64,000 nt of DNA from Hymenobacter sp. PAMC 26628 (lineage in GTDB: Bacteria; Bacteroidota; Bacteroidia; Cytophagales; Hymenobacteraceae). Both the position numbers and the translations under genes were made by a program. The notes under the pieces were generated by a model, which worked only from the letters and a program-made list of their open reading frames with translations, had not been told where the DNA came from and did not search any database. How positions within the stretch are numbered: the first letter of the stretch is position 1; the number at the start of each line of letters is the position of its first letter. Location of the stretch: assembly GCF_001562275.1 (NCBI RefSeq), contig NZ_CP014304.1:434001-498000 (forward strand). Reading direction: 5' to 3'. Below, one piece after another: positions 40,611 to 48,699 of this stretch.

Positions 40611-41075
40611 ATGCCCCTCAAAGAAACCCTCGACGCCGCCATCAAGCAAGCCATGCTGGCCAAAGACAAGGTGCGCCTCACCGCGCTCCGCTCCCTCAAG
40701 TCGCAAATCATGCTGGCCGAAACCGCCGAAGGGGCTCAAGGCGCCGCCCTCACGCCCGATGCCGAGCTGAAGCTCCTCAACAAAGCCGCCAAGCAGCGCC
40801 GCGATGCCGCCGCCATCTACAAAGAGCAGTTCCGCTCCGACCTCGAAGGCAACGAGCTGGCCGAGCTGGCCGTCATCGAAGAATACCTGCCCCAGCAGCT
40901 CACCGAGGCTGATTTGGTCGAGCGCCTCGTGCACATTATCCAGCGCGTAGGGGCCCAGGGGCCGTCTGATTTGGGCAAGGTAATGGGCGTGGCCGCCCGC
41001 GAGCTAAGCGGCCAGGCCGACGGCAAAATGATTTCGCAAGTCGTGAGCAATCTGCTGAATAATACCAATCAGTAG
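40611..41075 (+). CDS. GatB/YqeY-domain protein
   Basis: A 154-residue helical protein with the YqeY pattern: LKETLDAAIKQAMLAKDKVR at the start, KQRRDAAAIYKEQFRSDL and ELAVIEEYLPQQLTEADL in the middle. The fold equals the C-terminal helical domain of the GatB subunit of tRNA amidotransferase, which binds tRNA, but the free-standing protein's function is not established. ATG at 40611 gives the usual start. A palindromic repeat follows. Confidence 0.92.
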   Translation: MPLKETLDAAIKQAMLAKDKVRLTALRSLKSQIMLAETAEGAQGAALTPDAELKLLNKAAKQRRDAAAIYKEQFRSDLEGNELAELAVIEEYLPQQLTEADLVERLVHIIQRVGAQGPSDLGKVMGVAARELSGQADGKMISQVVSNLLNNTNQ

Positions 41076-41117
41076 GTAAATTAGTAGTTTGTGGATGAGT
41101 GAGTTAGTAAATGAAAT

Positions 41118-41227
41118 CGTCATGCTGAGCGCAGCCCAAGCATCTCTCCCGCAGCAGCAAACCAATCGATTGGACTAGTTGGGCAGTAGAGATGCTTCGA
41201 CTCCGCTCCGCTGCGCTCAGCATGACG
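41118..41227. repeat. Dispersed palindromic element, copy 2
   Basis: Arms CGTCATGCTGAGCGCAG (41118-41134) and CTGCGCTCAGCATGACG (41211-41227) are exact inverted copies; inner arms AGCATCTCTCCCGC and GCAGTAGAGATGCTTCG also pair. The centre CCAATCGATT is shared with the copy at 2813-2914. It is framed by GAGTGA-type words on both sides. No coding capacity; lies between yqeY and cvpA-like genes. Confidence 0.85.
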
Positions 41228-41292
41228 GCCCCATTTACTCACTCGCCACCTCATTCACCCATTCATCGACTCACCGAATCACTCCTTAAAAA

Positions 41293-41823
41293 ATGACGGC
41301 CCTCGACTTGCTCCTGCTACTTGTGCTTGGCGTGGGGGCCGTGAAAGGGTTCCGGCGCGGGCTGGTGCTGGAGGTGGCCTCGCTGCTGGCCTTCGTGCTG
41401 GCCGTGGTGGGGGGTATTAGCCTGCTTACGGCCACAGTACCGGTGGTGCGGCACTACGTGGGCGAAGCCTACGGACTGCTGCCGATTGTCTCGTTTGCGC
41501 TGGTGTTTGGGCTGATACTGTGGGGCGTGCACTGGCTGGGCGGTTTGCTGAAGACTGCCTTGCACCTCACCCCGCTGGGCTTCCTGGATAGCCTGCTGGG
41601 CGGAGCCGCGGGCCTGCTGAAGTGGCTGCTCGGCTTGAGCCTGCTGCTGCACGGCACTGGCCTGGCCGGGCTGCCGCTGCTGGGGCCCCAAGTGGTGGCC
41701 GGCTCGCAGGTGCTGCCCGTGGTGCGGCAGGCCACGCCGCTGGCCCTGCGCACCACGGCCTACGTGCTGCCCGTGGCCAAGGGCCTGCTCACGCGCATGA
41801 AAACCGCGTTTACAAAGAATTGA
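41293..41823 (+). CDS. CvpA-family membrane protein
   Basis: A 176-residue protein with four transmembrane helices and the CvpA start TALDLLLLLVLGVGAVKGFRRG, where the Lys-Gly-Phe-Arg-Arg-Gly loop is characteristic. In E. coli CvpA is needed for colicin V production and envelope stress resistance; in Bacteroidota the role is unknown. It opens the rightward run towards bamA. ATG at 41293. Confidence 0.9.
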   Translation: MTALDLLLLLVLGVGAVKGFRRGLVLEVASLLAFVLAVVGGISLLTATVPVVRHYVGEAYGLLPIVSFALVFGLILWGVHWLGGLLKTALHLTPLGFLDSLLGGAAGLLKWLLGLSLLLHGTGLAGLPLLGPQVVAGSQVLPVVRQATPLALRTTAYVLPVAKGLLTRMKTAFTKN

Positions 41824-41963
41824 AAAATGTGGGGATGTGAAGATGTGGAAATTGAAAAAGCGGCGGTTTGAAAGTGCAGAAAGCACAGCGGTTAGAGCTA
41901 AATTCGGACACCTGCCGCATCGCACACATTTTCACATTTTGCATATCTTTTAATTCATCACAT
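41824..41963. repeat. Imperfect inverted repeat of ATGTGAAAATGTG-like words
   Basis: Left half AAAATGTGGGGATGTGAAGA and following words; right half CACACATTTTCACATTTTG and TTCATCACATTT, roughly their inverted copies. The middle holds a small hairpin-rich stretch. It forms the leader of the pabA/trpG-type gene, which starts with TTG at 41964. A similar spacer is at 28619-28712. Confidence 0.5.
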
Positions 41964-42578
41964 TTGAAAAAGCTACTGCTGCTCGACAACTTCGATTCCT
42001 TCACCCACACCCTGGCCGACTACCTGCGCCAGCTGGGGGCTGAGGTGGTGGTACGCCGCAACGACGTGCCCCTGGCCGAGCTGCAACAAACGGCCTGGGA
42101 CGGCATCGTACTCTCGCCGGGGCCCGGCGTGCCGGCGGCGGCAGGCGTCATGCCGGCCGTCATTGCCCACTACCACGCGCGGGTGCCCATGCTGGGCGTG
42201 TGCCTGGGCCACCAGGCGCTGGGCGAGTTTTTCGGGGCCGAGCTGGGGCGGGCTGCCCGGCCCATGCACGGCAAGGTGTCGGACGTGGCCTGGGCCCCGG
42301 GGGCGGCGCTGGCGGCGGGCCTGCCGGCCGTCACGCCCGCCACGCGCTACCACTCGCTGGTGCTGCGCGAGCCGCTACCCCCGGCGCTAGTGGCACTGGC
42401 CCGCACCACCGGGGCCCCCGGCCCGCCCGAGCTGATGGCCCTGCGCCACGCCACGTGGCCGCTGTTTGGGGTGCAGTTTCACCCCGAAGCCCTGCTGACG
42501 CCCGACGGCCGGGCGATGTTGGCCAATTGGCTGCGGTTTTGTAACATTGCGAAACCCGTACCCCCCGCGGCCGGTTAG
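41964..42578 (+). CDS. Anthranilate/aminodeoxychorismate synthase glutaminase subunit
   Basis: A 204-residue class I glutamine amidotransferase. LLLLDNFDSFTHTLADYLRQ is the family start, MLGVCLGHQALGEFFGAEL has the nucleophile Cys (about residue 80), and GVQFHPEALLTPDG has the His-x-Glu pair. It supplies ammonia to a TrpE or PabB partner, not in this window, for tryptophan or folate synthesis; trpG and pabA cannot be separated here. TTG at 41964 (then KKLLLLD) is the likely start because the frame further upstream is repetitive spacer. The next gene begins 10 bp later. Confidence 0.9.
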   Translation: MKKLLLLDNFDSFTHTLADYLRQLGAEVVVRRNDVPLAELQQTAWDGIVLSPGPGVPAAAGVMPAVIAHYHARVPMLGVCLGHQALGEFFGAELGRAARPMHGKVSDVAWAPGAALAAGLPAVTPATRYHSLVLREPLPPALVALARTTGAPGPPELMALRHATWPLFGVQFHPEALLTPDGRAMLANWLRFCNIAKPVPPAAG

Positions 42579-42587
42579 TATATTTCC

Positions 42588-43370
42588 ATGGAACTGCAGA
42601 CCCACCACCGCCAAGGCTACGAGTACGTCGACGAAGGCGAGGGTCCCGTGCTGCTCCTGCTGCACGGCTTGTTTGGGGCTCTCAGCAACTGGGCCGACGT
42701 AGTGGACGCCTTTCGGCCAGGCTACCGGGTGCTCATTCCGCTGCTGCCCATCTACGACATGCCGCTGGCGCAGGCTGGCGTGCCGGGCCTGGCGCGCTAC
42801 GTCGAAGGCTTCGTGGCGGCGCTGGAGTTGCCGCCGGCCTTCGCGGTGCTTGGCAACTCGCTGGGCGGGCACGTAGCCTTGGTATACACCCTCGACAACC
42901 CGGCCCGGGTGAGCCGGCTGGTGCTCACGGGTAGCAGCGGCTTGTTTGAGGACGGTATGGGCGGCTCGTTTCCCAAGCGCGGCAACTACGGCTTCGTGCA
43001 AGAGCGGGTGGCCTACACCTTTTATAATCCCGCGGTAGCTACCAAGGAGCTCGTTGATGAGATTTTTCGCATCACCAACTCCAATTCTAAGTGCCTGCGC
43101 ATCATTGCCATTGCGCGTTCGGCCCAGCGCCACAACCTCACCAAGGAGCTGCACCGCATCCAGGTGCCGGTGCTGCTGGTGTGGGGCCTGAACGATACCA
43201 TCACCCCGCCGCCGGTGGCCCACGATTTTGCCCGCCTGCTGCCCGCGGCCGAGCTGGCCTTCCTCGACCACTGCGGCCACGCCCCGATGATGGAGCGCCC
43301 CGCCGGTTTCAATGCCTACTTGCGCCGGTTCTTGCGAAAGACTGAGCCGCATCCCGCCGTTTTGGCCTGA
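42588..43370 (+). CDS. Alpha/beta hydrolase
   Basis: A 260-residue alpha/beta hydrolase: LLLLHGLFGALSNW (oxyanion), LGNSLGGHVAL with the nucleophile Ser, LLVWGLNDTITPP with the acid Asp, and LDHCGHAPMMERP with the His. In many Bacteroidota a hydrolase of this type stands in the same conserved run near pdxJ, CBS and nadK genes; its substrate is unknown. ATG at 42588, 10 bp after the previous gene, so co-transcription is likely. Confidence 0.9.
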   Translation: MELQTHHRQGYEYVDEGEGPVLLLLHGLFGALSNWADVVDAFRPGYRVLIPLLPIYDMPLAQAGVPGLARYVEGFVAALELPPAFAVLGNSLGGHVALVYTLDNPARVSRLVLTGSSGLFEDGMGGSFPKRGNYGFVQERVAYTFYNPAVATKELVDEIFRITNSNSKCLRIIAIARSAQRHNLTKELHRIQVPVLLVWGLNDTITPPPVAHDFARLLPAAELAFLDHCGHAPMMERPAGFNAYLRRFLRKTEPHPAVLA

Positions 43371-43554
43371 CGCGCCGGCCCGGCGCAATTTTTGCCGGTG
43401 GGGTCCTCAGGGCCCCGTGGCCCGGGCCTCCACTGACTTTCCCGCTTACCACTTCCCCAACTATCGCTACCGACTGAATACAGGTTGCCCTATTCCCGTT
43501 TTCTCATCTTACGTGCGTCCGCCCCGGCGCCGCGTTTTTTCGCCCCGCCCGCCC

Positions 43555-44232
43555 ATGCAAGCCATGCTCGCTGAAGATTTACTCAACGAAATGATTCCGC
43601 CCCTCAAGGGCACCGACTCGCTGGGCAAAGCCGCCCGGTGGCTCGACGAATTTCGGGTGGGCCAGTTGCCGGTGCTGGCCGAGCGCCAGTACTGCGGCCT
43701 GGTAACGGAGGCCGATCTGGCCGACTTTGAAGACCCCAACACGCTACTTTCCGAACTTACGCTGGGTTTTCGTGAAACATTCGTGCGGCCCGACCAGCAC
43801 TTTTTTCGGGTGGTGGAGCTAGCTATTGAAAACAAGCTCCAGCTGGTACCGGTGGTGGACGACGACGACACCTACGTGGGCGTGGTGACGGTAGCCGACG
43901 CGCTGGCCGCCTTCGGGCCCCAAACGTCGGCCCCCGGCCAGGGCGGCATCATTGTGCTCAGCATGGCCGAGCGCGATTACTCACTCTCGCAAATCAGCCG
44001 CTACGTGGAGGAAAACAAGGCCAAGATTGTCAACGCCCATACCATGCCCGACGAGCAGGACCCGTACCGCATCCGCCTCACCCTGAAGCTGAACACCGAC
44101 AACCTGGCCCGCATCGTGGCCACGCTCGAGCGATTTGGCTACGTGGTGACGGCCCAGTTCAGCGGCGCCGGCGAGGTGAGTGAGGACGAGCAGGAGCGCT
44201 ACGACGGCCTGCTGCGCTACCTGAGCGTGTAG
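43555..44232 (+). CDS. CBS-domain protein
   Basis: A 225-residue soluble protein. Two CBS motifs fill about residues 1-125 (LNEMIPPLKGTDSLGKAARW, QLPVLAERQYCGLVTEADL, LQLVPVVDDDDTYVGVVTVA). The last ~90 residues (GGIIVLSMAERDYSLSQISR onward) look like an ACT-like regulatory module. CBS pairs bind adenine nucleotides; the target is unknown. ATG at 43555 is preferred to the open frame to 43312, which overlaps the preceding gene. It is 10 bp from the next start. Confidence 0.88.
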   Translation: MQAMLAEDLLNEMIPPLKGTDSLGKAARWLDEFRVGQLPVLAERQYCGLVTEADLADFEDPNTLLSELTLGFRETFVRPDQHFFRVVELAIENKLQLVPVVDDDDTYVGVVTVADALAAFGPQTSAPGQGGIIVLSMAERDYSLSQISRYVEENKAKIVNAHTMPDEQDPYRIRLTLKLNTDNLARIVATLERFGYVVTAQFSGAGEVSEDEQERYDGLLRYLSV

Positions 44233-44242
44233 CGAGAAACGG

Positions 44243-45712
44243 GTGCTGGGCGTTCTATTGTTTTTGCTGGGGTGGCTGGCCAGTCCGGGGCCCGCCCTGG
44301 CCGACACGTTGCCCCTACGTGCTACCCGCGCCCTGCCCCCCGTGGTGGCTCCCACCGATACGCTGGTGCGCATTTTGCCCTGCGAGGGGGCCCCGGCCCG
44401 GGCGCGGGTGGCAGTGGTGCTGCTAGTGGGCAACCGCGTGACGCGCGAACGCACCTTAAGGGCCGAGCTAAACATCCGCGAGGGCGATACCCTCAACCTG
44501 GCCGACCTGCCTGCCCGCCTCGAAGCCAACCGCCGCCGGTTGTTTAACCTCCAGCTTTTCCACACGGTGCTGGTGCAGGCCAGTTGCCAGGGCAACGGCC
44601 AGCTAGTGCTGCTGTTTGTGGTGCAGGAGCGGCTATATACGTTTCCGGTGCCCATCTTTTCCATCGCCGACCGCAACTTCCGCGCTTGGCTCGACCGGCC
44701 CGACCGCTGGCGGCGGCTCGACTACGGCATCCATTTGGTACGCAACAATTTCCGGGGCCGCAACGAGCAGCTAACGGCCAACTTGCAATTGGGGTTTAAC
44801 CCCAAGTACGAAGTGTTTTACGAAGCCCCCGGCCTGGGCCGCACCCGCCGCGTGGGCGTGGGCGGCGGCTTTTCTTTTTCCCAGAGCCGCTCCGTCGATT
44901 TCCGCACCCTTGGCGACCGCCTGCAAGCCTACCGCGCCGACGACGCCTACCCCATCCAGCGGCTCTATGCCTCAGGGGGCCTGCGCTTGCGCCACACGGT
45001 GCAGTTCCTCACCGCCCTCGACGCCTCGTACCACCGCGAGCAGATTCTGGATTCGGTGAACTTCGACAACCCCAACTATTTCCTGGGCCGCACCGCGCGC
45101 GAGTTCCTCGATTTTAGCCTCGTCAGCACACTCAACCAGCGCAATACCTTCGCCTATCCGCTCACCGGGCAATTTGCCCAGGGCTTGCTAGCGCACCGCG
45201 TCTTTCTAAACCCCGACCTGCCGGCCCTTACCACTCTGCGCTTGGTCTACGACCATTATTTTTCGCTCGGCCACCGCTTTTATTACGCGTTCGAGCTGAA
45301 CGGACAAGTGCGCCTCACCAGGGCCCTGGCCTACGCCGATGCGCGCGCCCTGGGCAACGACGCCCTGGTGCGCGGCTACGACGCGTACGTCGTCGATGGC
45401 CGCCACTACGGCCTTGTGCAGCAGGGGCTGAGCTACCGGCTTTTCAACGCCAGCGAAATTCACTTGGCTGGCATCAATAATCCTAAAATCAACACCATTC
45501 CGCTGGTAGCCTACCTCAACCTGTTCGCCGACGCGGGCTACGTAGTGGCCCCCGGGGCCCCACCCGGCAACCAGCTGCCCAACCGCTTGCTGCGCTCAGC
45601 GGGCCTCGGTTTGCACTTGGTCACGTACTACGACCGGGTGTTCACCCTCGAATACACCCGAAACGGCCTGGGCCAAGCTGGGTATTTTTTTCGCAGCACC
45701 TTCCCCATCTGA
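44243..45712 (+). CDS. BamA/TamA-family outer-membrane protein with a short POTRA region
   Basis: A 489-residue protein with a signal peptide, one POTRA-like domain (about 52-125: VVLLVGNRVTRERTLRAELNI, LEANRRRLFNLQLFHTV) and a C-terminal surface-antigen barrel that has the loop motif VRGYDAYVVDG and ends RSTFPI. It is much shorter than the true BamA at 49462-51984 (five POTRA). A role in inserting or moving outer-membrane proteins or lipids is inferred. The start is GTG at 44243, 10 bp after the CBS gene, so the two are coupled. Confidence 0.85.
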   Translation: MLGVLLFLLGWLASPGPALADTLPLRATRALPPVVAPTDTLVRILPCEGAPARARVAVVLLVGNRVTRERTLRAELNIREGDTLNLADLPARLEANRRRLFNLQLFHTVLVQASCQGNGQLVLLFVVQERLYTFPVPIFSIADRNFRAWLDRPDRWRRLDYGIHLVRNNFRGRNEQLTANLQLGFNPKYEVFYEAPGLGRTRRVGVGGGFSFSQSRSVDFRTLGDRLQAYRADDAYPIQRLYASGGLRLRHTVQFLTALDASYHREQILDSVNFDNPNYFLGRTAREFLDFSLVSTLNQRNTFAYPLTGQFAQGLLAHRVFLNPDLPALTTLRLVYDHYFSLGHRFYYAFELNGQVRLTRALAYADARALGNDALVRGYDAYVVDGRHYGLVQQGLSYRLFNASEIHLAGINNPKINTIPLVAYLNLFADAGYVVAPGAPPGNQLPNRLLRSAGLGLHLVTYYDRVFTLEYTRNGLGQAGYFFRSTFPI

Positions 45713-45787
45713 AGCCGCCGCCGAGGCCCTGCGCCCCGCGAAGCAGCTCCAGGTGCGTTATTCGCATCACTTACCGTTTCCGACCAC

Positions 45788-46681
45788 ATGAAATTCGCCA
45801 TCCTTGGCAAGCCCTTCGCAGAGGATGCCGCCCCGGCCATCCAAGCCCTTCTCGACGATTTGGCTGCCCGCCAGGCCGAAGTGCGCATCGTGGAGTCCTT
45901 TCGCACCTACCTGGACAACACCCTGCGCTTGCCCGCCAACACCACCAGTTTCCGGCGCGGCGACTCGCTGCGGGGCACCAATTTCGTGCTCAGCATCGGC
46001 GGCGACGGCACCTTGCTCGACACCGTGACCTACGTGGGGGCCCTGCAAATTCCTATTCTGGGCATCCACACCGGCCGGCTGGGTTTCTTGGCTACCGTCA
46101 CCCCTGAGGGCATTGGCCAGGCCATCGACGCCCTATATAAAGGCCATTTCGTGTTTGATGACCGCAGCCTCATTCGCGTTGATACCGACCCGGACGTATT
46201 TGGCGGGCTGAACTTTGGGTTGAATGAATTTAGTATTTTAAAAGGAGACTCGGCTTCGATGATTGCCGTGCACACTTACATTGATGGTGAATATTTGAAT
46301 TCCTACTGGGCTGATGGCCTTGTGGTAGCCACGCCCACCGGCTCCACGGGCTATTCGCTGAGTTGCGGGGGCCCTGTATTGGTTCCCCAAACCAACAATT
46401 TTATCATTGCGCCCGTATGCCCCCACAATCTGAACGTGCGGCCCCTCGTTGTGTCTAACCAAAGCGTGCTTTCCTTTGAAATTGAGGGTCGTAGCTCCAA
46501 TTATATGCTTTCGCTCGACTCCCGCTCCATCTCTGTTGATGCGAATGTGCAGATGGCTGTGCGCCGCGAAAGCTTCTGCGCACGACTGGTCAAGCTAAAT
46601 CACGTCAATTTTTTGAGTACGCTCCGCAGCAAACTGAATTGGGGACTCGACCGTCGCAACCCCAGTTCGGTGCTGGGTTAA
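45788..46681 (+). CDS. nadK: NAD kinase
   Basis: A 297-residue enzyme that phosphorylates NAD to NADP. SIGGDGTLLDTV (about 70-81) is the hallmark GGDGT motif, IPILGIHTGRLGFLA, and ADGLVVATPTGSTGYSLSCGGP the second conserved motif. ATG at 45788. The first half of the gene is GC-rich, with GGGGCCC-type strings, while from about 46200 on A/T-ending codons become common, as in the genes that follow. Confidence 0.95.
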   Translation: MKFAILGKPFAEDAAPAIQALLDDLAARQAEVRIVESFRTYLDNTLRLPANTTSFRRGDSLRGTNFVLSIGGDGTLLDTVTYVGALQIPILGIHTGRLGFLATVTPEGIGQAIDALYKGHFVFDDRSLIRVDTDPDVFGGLNFGLNEFSILKGDSASMIAVHTYIDGEYLNSYWADGLVVATPTGSTGYSLSCGGPVLVPQTNNFIIAPVCPHNLNVRPLVVSNQSVLSFEIEGRSSNYMLSLDSRSISVDANVQMAVRRESFCARLVKLNHVNFLSTLRSKLNWGLDRRNPSSVLG

Positions 46682-46738
46682 TAAGTTGCCGTAAGTCTAA
46701 AAATTGTCCATAAATTTTTTTAAGTTCCAAACAGTCTC

Positions 46739-46746
46739 TACTTTTG
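46739..46746 (+). promoter_or_regulatory. Candidate -7 element TACTTTTG before the first PorG-like gene
   Basis: TACTTTTG matches TAnnTTTG in an A/T-rich spacer, 73 bases before the ATG at 46820. No -33 TTG at 19-21 bases. Confidence 0.45.
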
Positions 46747-46819
46747 TAAATACCTGAGAGTCCGCTATTGGTACTTTTCCGCTTCGCCTTCGATCTACGC
46801 TATTCACTTTTGATGCCTT

Positions 46820-47719
46820 ATGAAACATATCTTCACATATCCCACTGCTTTATTAGTGGGACTGGCGTTGCTCGGTTCTTCGCGGGCTGATGCGCAACAG
46901 TTCAACAAGCGCAAACAGTATAATTCGGTTGGCTTTAATATTAACGCCATGAATTATTTCGGTGACTTGGCTCCCCAGACAGGCTTTGCCAGTTTCCGAT
47001 TTAACAACACCCGCCCCAACGTGGGTGTGACCTTGACCCGGCGCTTCTACCCGCGGGTGTCGGGCCGTTTGGGCCTGTCGTACGGCCGCATCAACGGCGA
47101 CGACGCCACGGCGGCTAATGCCACTGATCAGAACGCCCGGTACCGCTACAATCGCAACGCCAACTTCCAAAACGACATTGTGGAGCTTTCCGGCGTAGTC
47201 ATCATCGACCTCATTCAAAACCGCAACAACTTTTTGAAGCGCCCCGACTTCGTGCCGTACGTTTTCGCTGGTTTGGCGGGCTTTCATCACAACCCCAAAG
47301 GCCGCGACGCCAACGGCAACTACGTTCCTTTGCAACCGCTGGCCACGGAGGGTACGGATTACAGCCGCTTTCAGGTCGCTATTCCGTTCGGTGGTGGCGT
47401 GCGTTACCGCATCAACCGCAACTTTGACGCTAGCTTGGAGTTTGGTATTCGCAAAACCTTCACGGGTTTTTTGGATGACGTTAACGGCAATTATTTAGGA
47501 GCCACTGCCTTAGGTATTGCCCCTGGTACCCCAACGAGTGCCCTTACTGAAAAGCAGTACTTTGGCTACGGTGTTACCCGAAGCCATACAGGAGATTTTT
47601 CTAGCTTTGATAACGAAGGCAGTAAGCGCGGTCAAAATAAATCCGACTGGTACACCGTAACCGGCTTGTCGTTAAACTATATCTTGACGCCTCGTATCAA
47701 AAACCCAAAATTCCGCTAA
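46820..47719 (+). CDS. DUF6089 (PorG-like) outer-membrane protein 1
   Basis: A 299-residue beta-barrel protein with signal peptide (about 1-25, ending RADA-QQ). Family features are NSVGFNINAMNYFGDLAPQ, RRFYPRVSGRLGLSYGRINGDD, FVPYVFAGLAGFHHNPKG and the Tyr/Gly pattern of the last strands. In Porphyromonas the DUF6089 protein PorG is a type IX secretion component encoded just before uppS-bamA-ompH-ompH, the same position as here. Start ATG 46820. A second paralogue follows 6-51 bp later depending on its start. Confidence 0.85.
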   Translation: MKHIFTYPTALLVGLALLGSSRADAQQFNKRKQYNSVGFNINAMNYFGDLAPQTGFASFRFNNTRPNVGVTLTRRFYPRVSGRLGLSYGRINGDDATAANATDQNARYRYNRNANFQNDIVELSGVVIIDLIQNRNNFLKRPDFVPYVFAGLAGFHHNPKGRDANGNYVPLQPLATEGTDYSRFQVAIPFGGGVRYRINRNFDASLEFGIRKTFTGFLDDVNGNYLGATALGIAPGTPTSALTEKQYFGYGVTRSHTGDFSSFDNEGSKRGQNKSDWYTVTGLSLNYILTPRIKNPKFR

Positions 47720-47770
47720 GCAATCATGGCCCGCCATTGTTGGCCAGCGCTTAGTGCCTTATTCAGTTTA

Positions 47771-48538
47771 ATGATAGTTAATGCATTTCGTTGCGCACTC
47801 CTCGTTTGCTTAGTGCAAGCAGGGAGTGCGTTTTTTTGCGCCTCGGCCCAAGCTCAGATTGAAACCCAACGTACCAGTGAATTGGGATTGGGCCTGGGTG
47901 TAACCAACTACCGGGGAGAAATCTCGCCGCAATACCAGTTTGGCAATAATCGCCCAGCTATCACTGCGTTTTACCGGCGCGACGTGTCGGCGCCGGTAAC
48001 GTTGCGGGGAAGTTTCTTGGCGGGCTTGCTTCGGGCCAACGATGCCAACGTAACCGGCGAAGGAGGCGGTACGCCTCCCTTGCAGTCTTACCGGGACTCC
48101 AACATGAAAGGGAGCATATTGGAAGCGGCCGTGGCGATGGAATACAATTTCATTGATTACCGTTCCCGCAAGCAAAAAATCCATTTTACGCCTTACCTAT
48201 TCGTGGGCGTGGGCGGCTATTACGCCAATACCCGCACCCAAACGGCTAACCCAATTCTAGGCCCGGACTATAACCGCTCAGGCGGACATTTTGGAGTTGC
48301 CATTCCAGCCGGAGCCGGACTGAAATATGCTTTGTCGCAACACATCAACCTAGGCCTGGAAGTAGGGGTGCGCAAAACTTTTAGCGACCAACTCGACAAC
48401 TTGGGCGACCAAGACCCCTTGCTGGTTAACCCGTACGACAACGACTGGTATTATTACAGTGGCCTTAGCATTTCGTATACCTTTTATAAGGTGCGCTGCC
48501 CGCCACAATACAAAAACAATAAACAGTTGTTGAGGTAG
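47771..48538 (+). CDS. DUF6089 (PorG-like) outer-membrane protein 2
   Basis: A 255-residue paralogue of the preceding protein: SELGLGLGVTNYRGEISPQY, RGSFLAGLLRANDANVTGE, FTPYLFVGVGGYYANTRTQT and VGVRKTFSDQLDNLGDQDPL correspond to the same barrel positions. ATG at 47771 gives a normal signal peptide ending CASAQA; the in-frame ATG at 47726 would add 15 residues before it and remains possible. Role inferred as type IX secretion outer-membrane component. A terminator follows. Confidence 0.85.
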   Translation: MIVNAFRCALLVCLVQAGSAFFCASAQAQIETQRTSELGLGLGVTNYRGEISPQYQFGNNRPAITAFYRRDVSAPVTLRGSFLAGLLRANDANVTGEGGGTPPLQSYRDSNMKGSILEAAVAMEYNFIDYRSRKQKIHFTPYLFVGVGGYYANTRTQTANPILGPDYNRSGGHFGVAIPAGAGLKYALSQHINLGLEVGVRKTFSDQLDNLGDQDPLLVNPYDNDWYYYSGLSISYTFYKVRCPPQYKNNKQLLR

Positions 48539-48552
48539 TTTGATAACCACTG

Positions 48553-48597
48553 AAAAGCCCGCCACCGTGCCAAATATTAGCACAGTGGCGGGCTTTT
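48553..48597 (+). terminator. Terminator after the PorG-like pair
   Basis: Stem AAAAGCCCGCCAC-CGTGC and GCAC-AGTGGCGGGCTTTT with an AT-rich loop. It separates the PorG-like genes from uppS, which should have its own promoter. Confidence 0.85.
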
Positions 48598-48699
48598 ATT
48601 GTGTGGAAGCAAGGGCCCCGGGGCCCCACATTGGTCCACCATCGCTGGCAGATGCAACCGTCTTCGTAACTTGCGGCCTCTTATATCAAAACCGCAACG

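Noticed and set aside
41118-41227. CRISPR or phage attachment site at the 41-kb repeats
   Set aside because: There is a single palindrome with degenerate flanking words, no regularly spaced identical repeats, no cas genes and no integrase.
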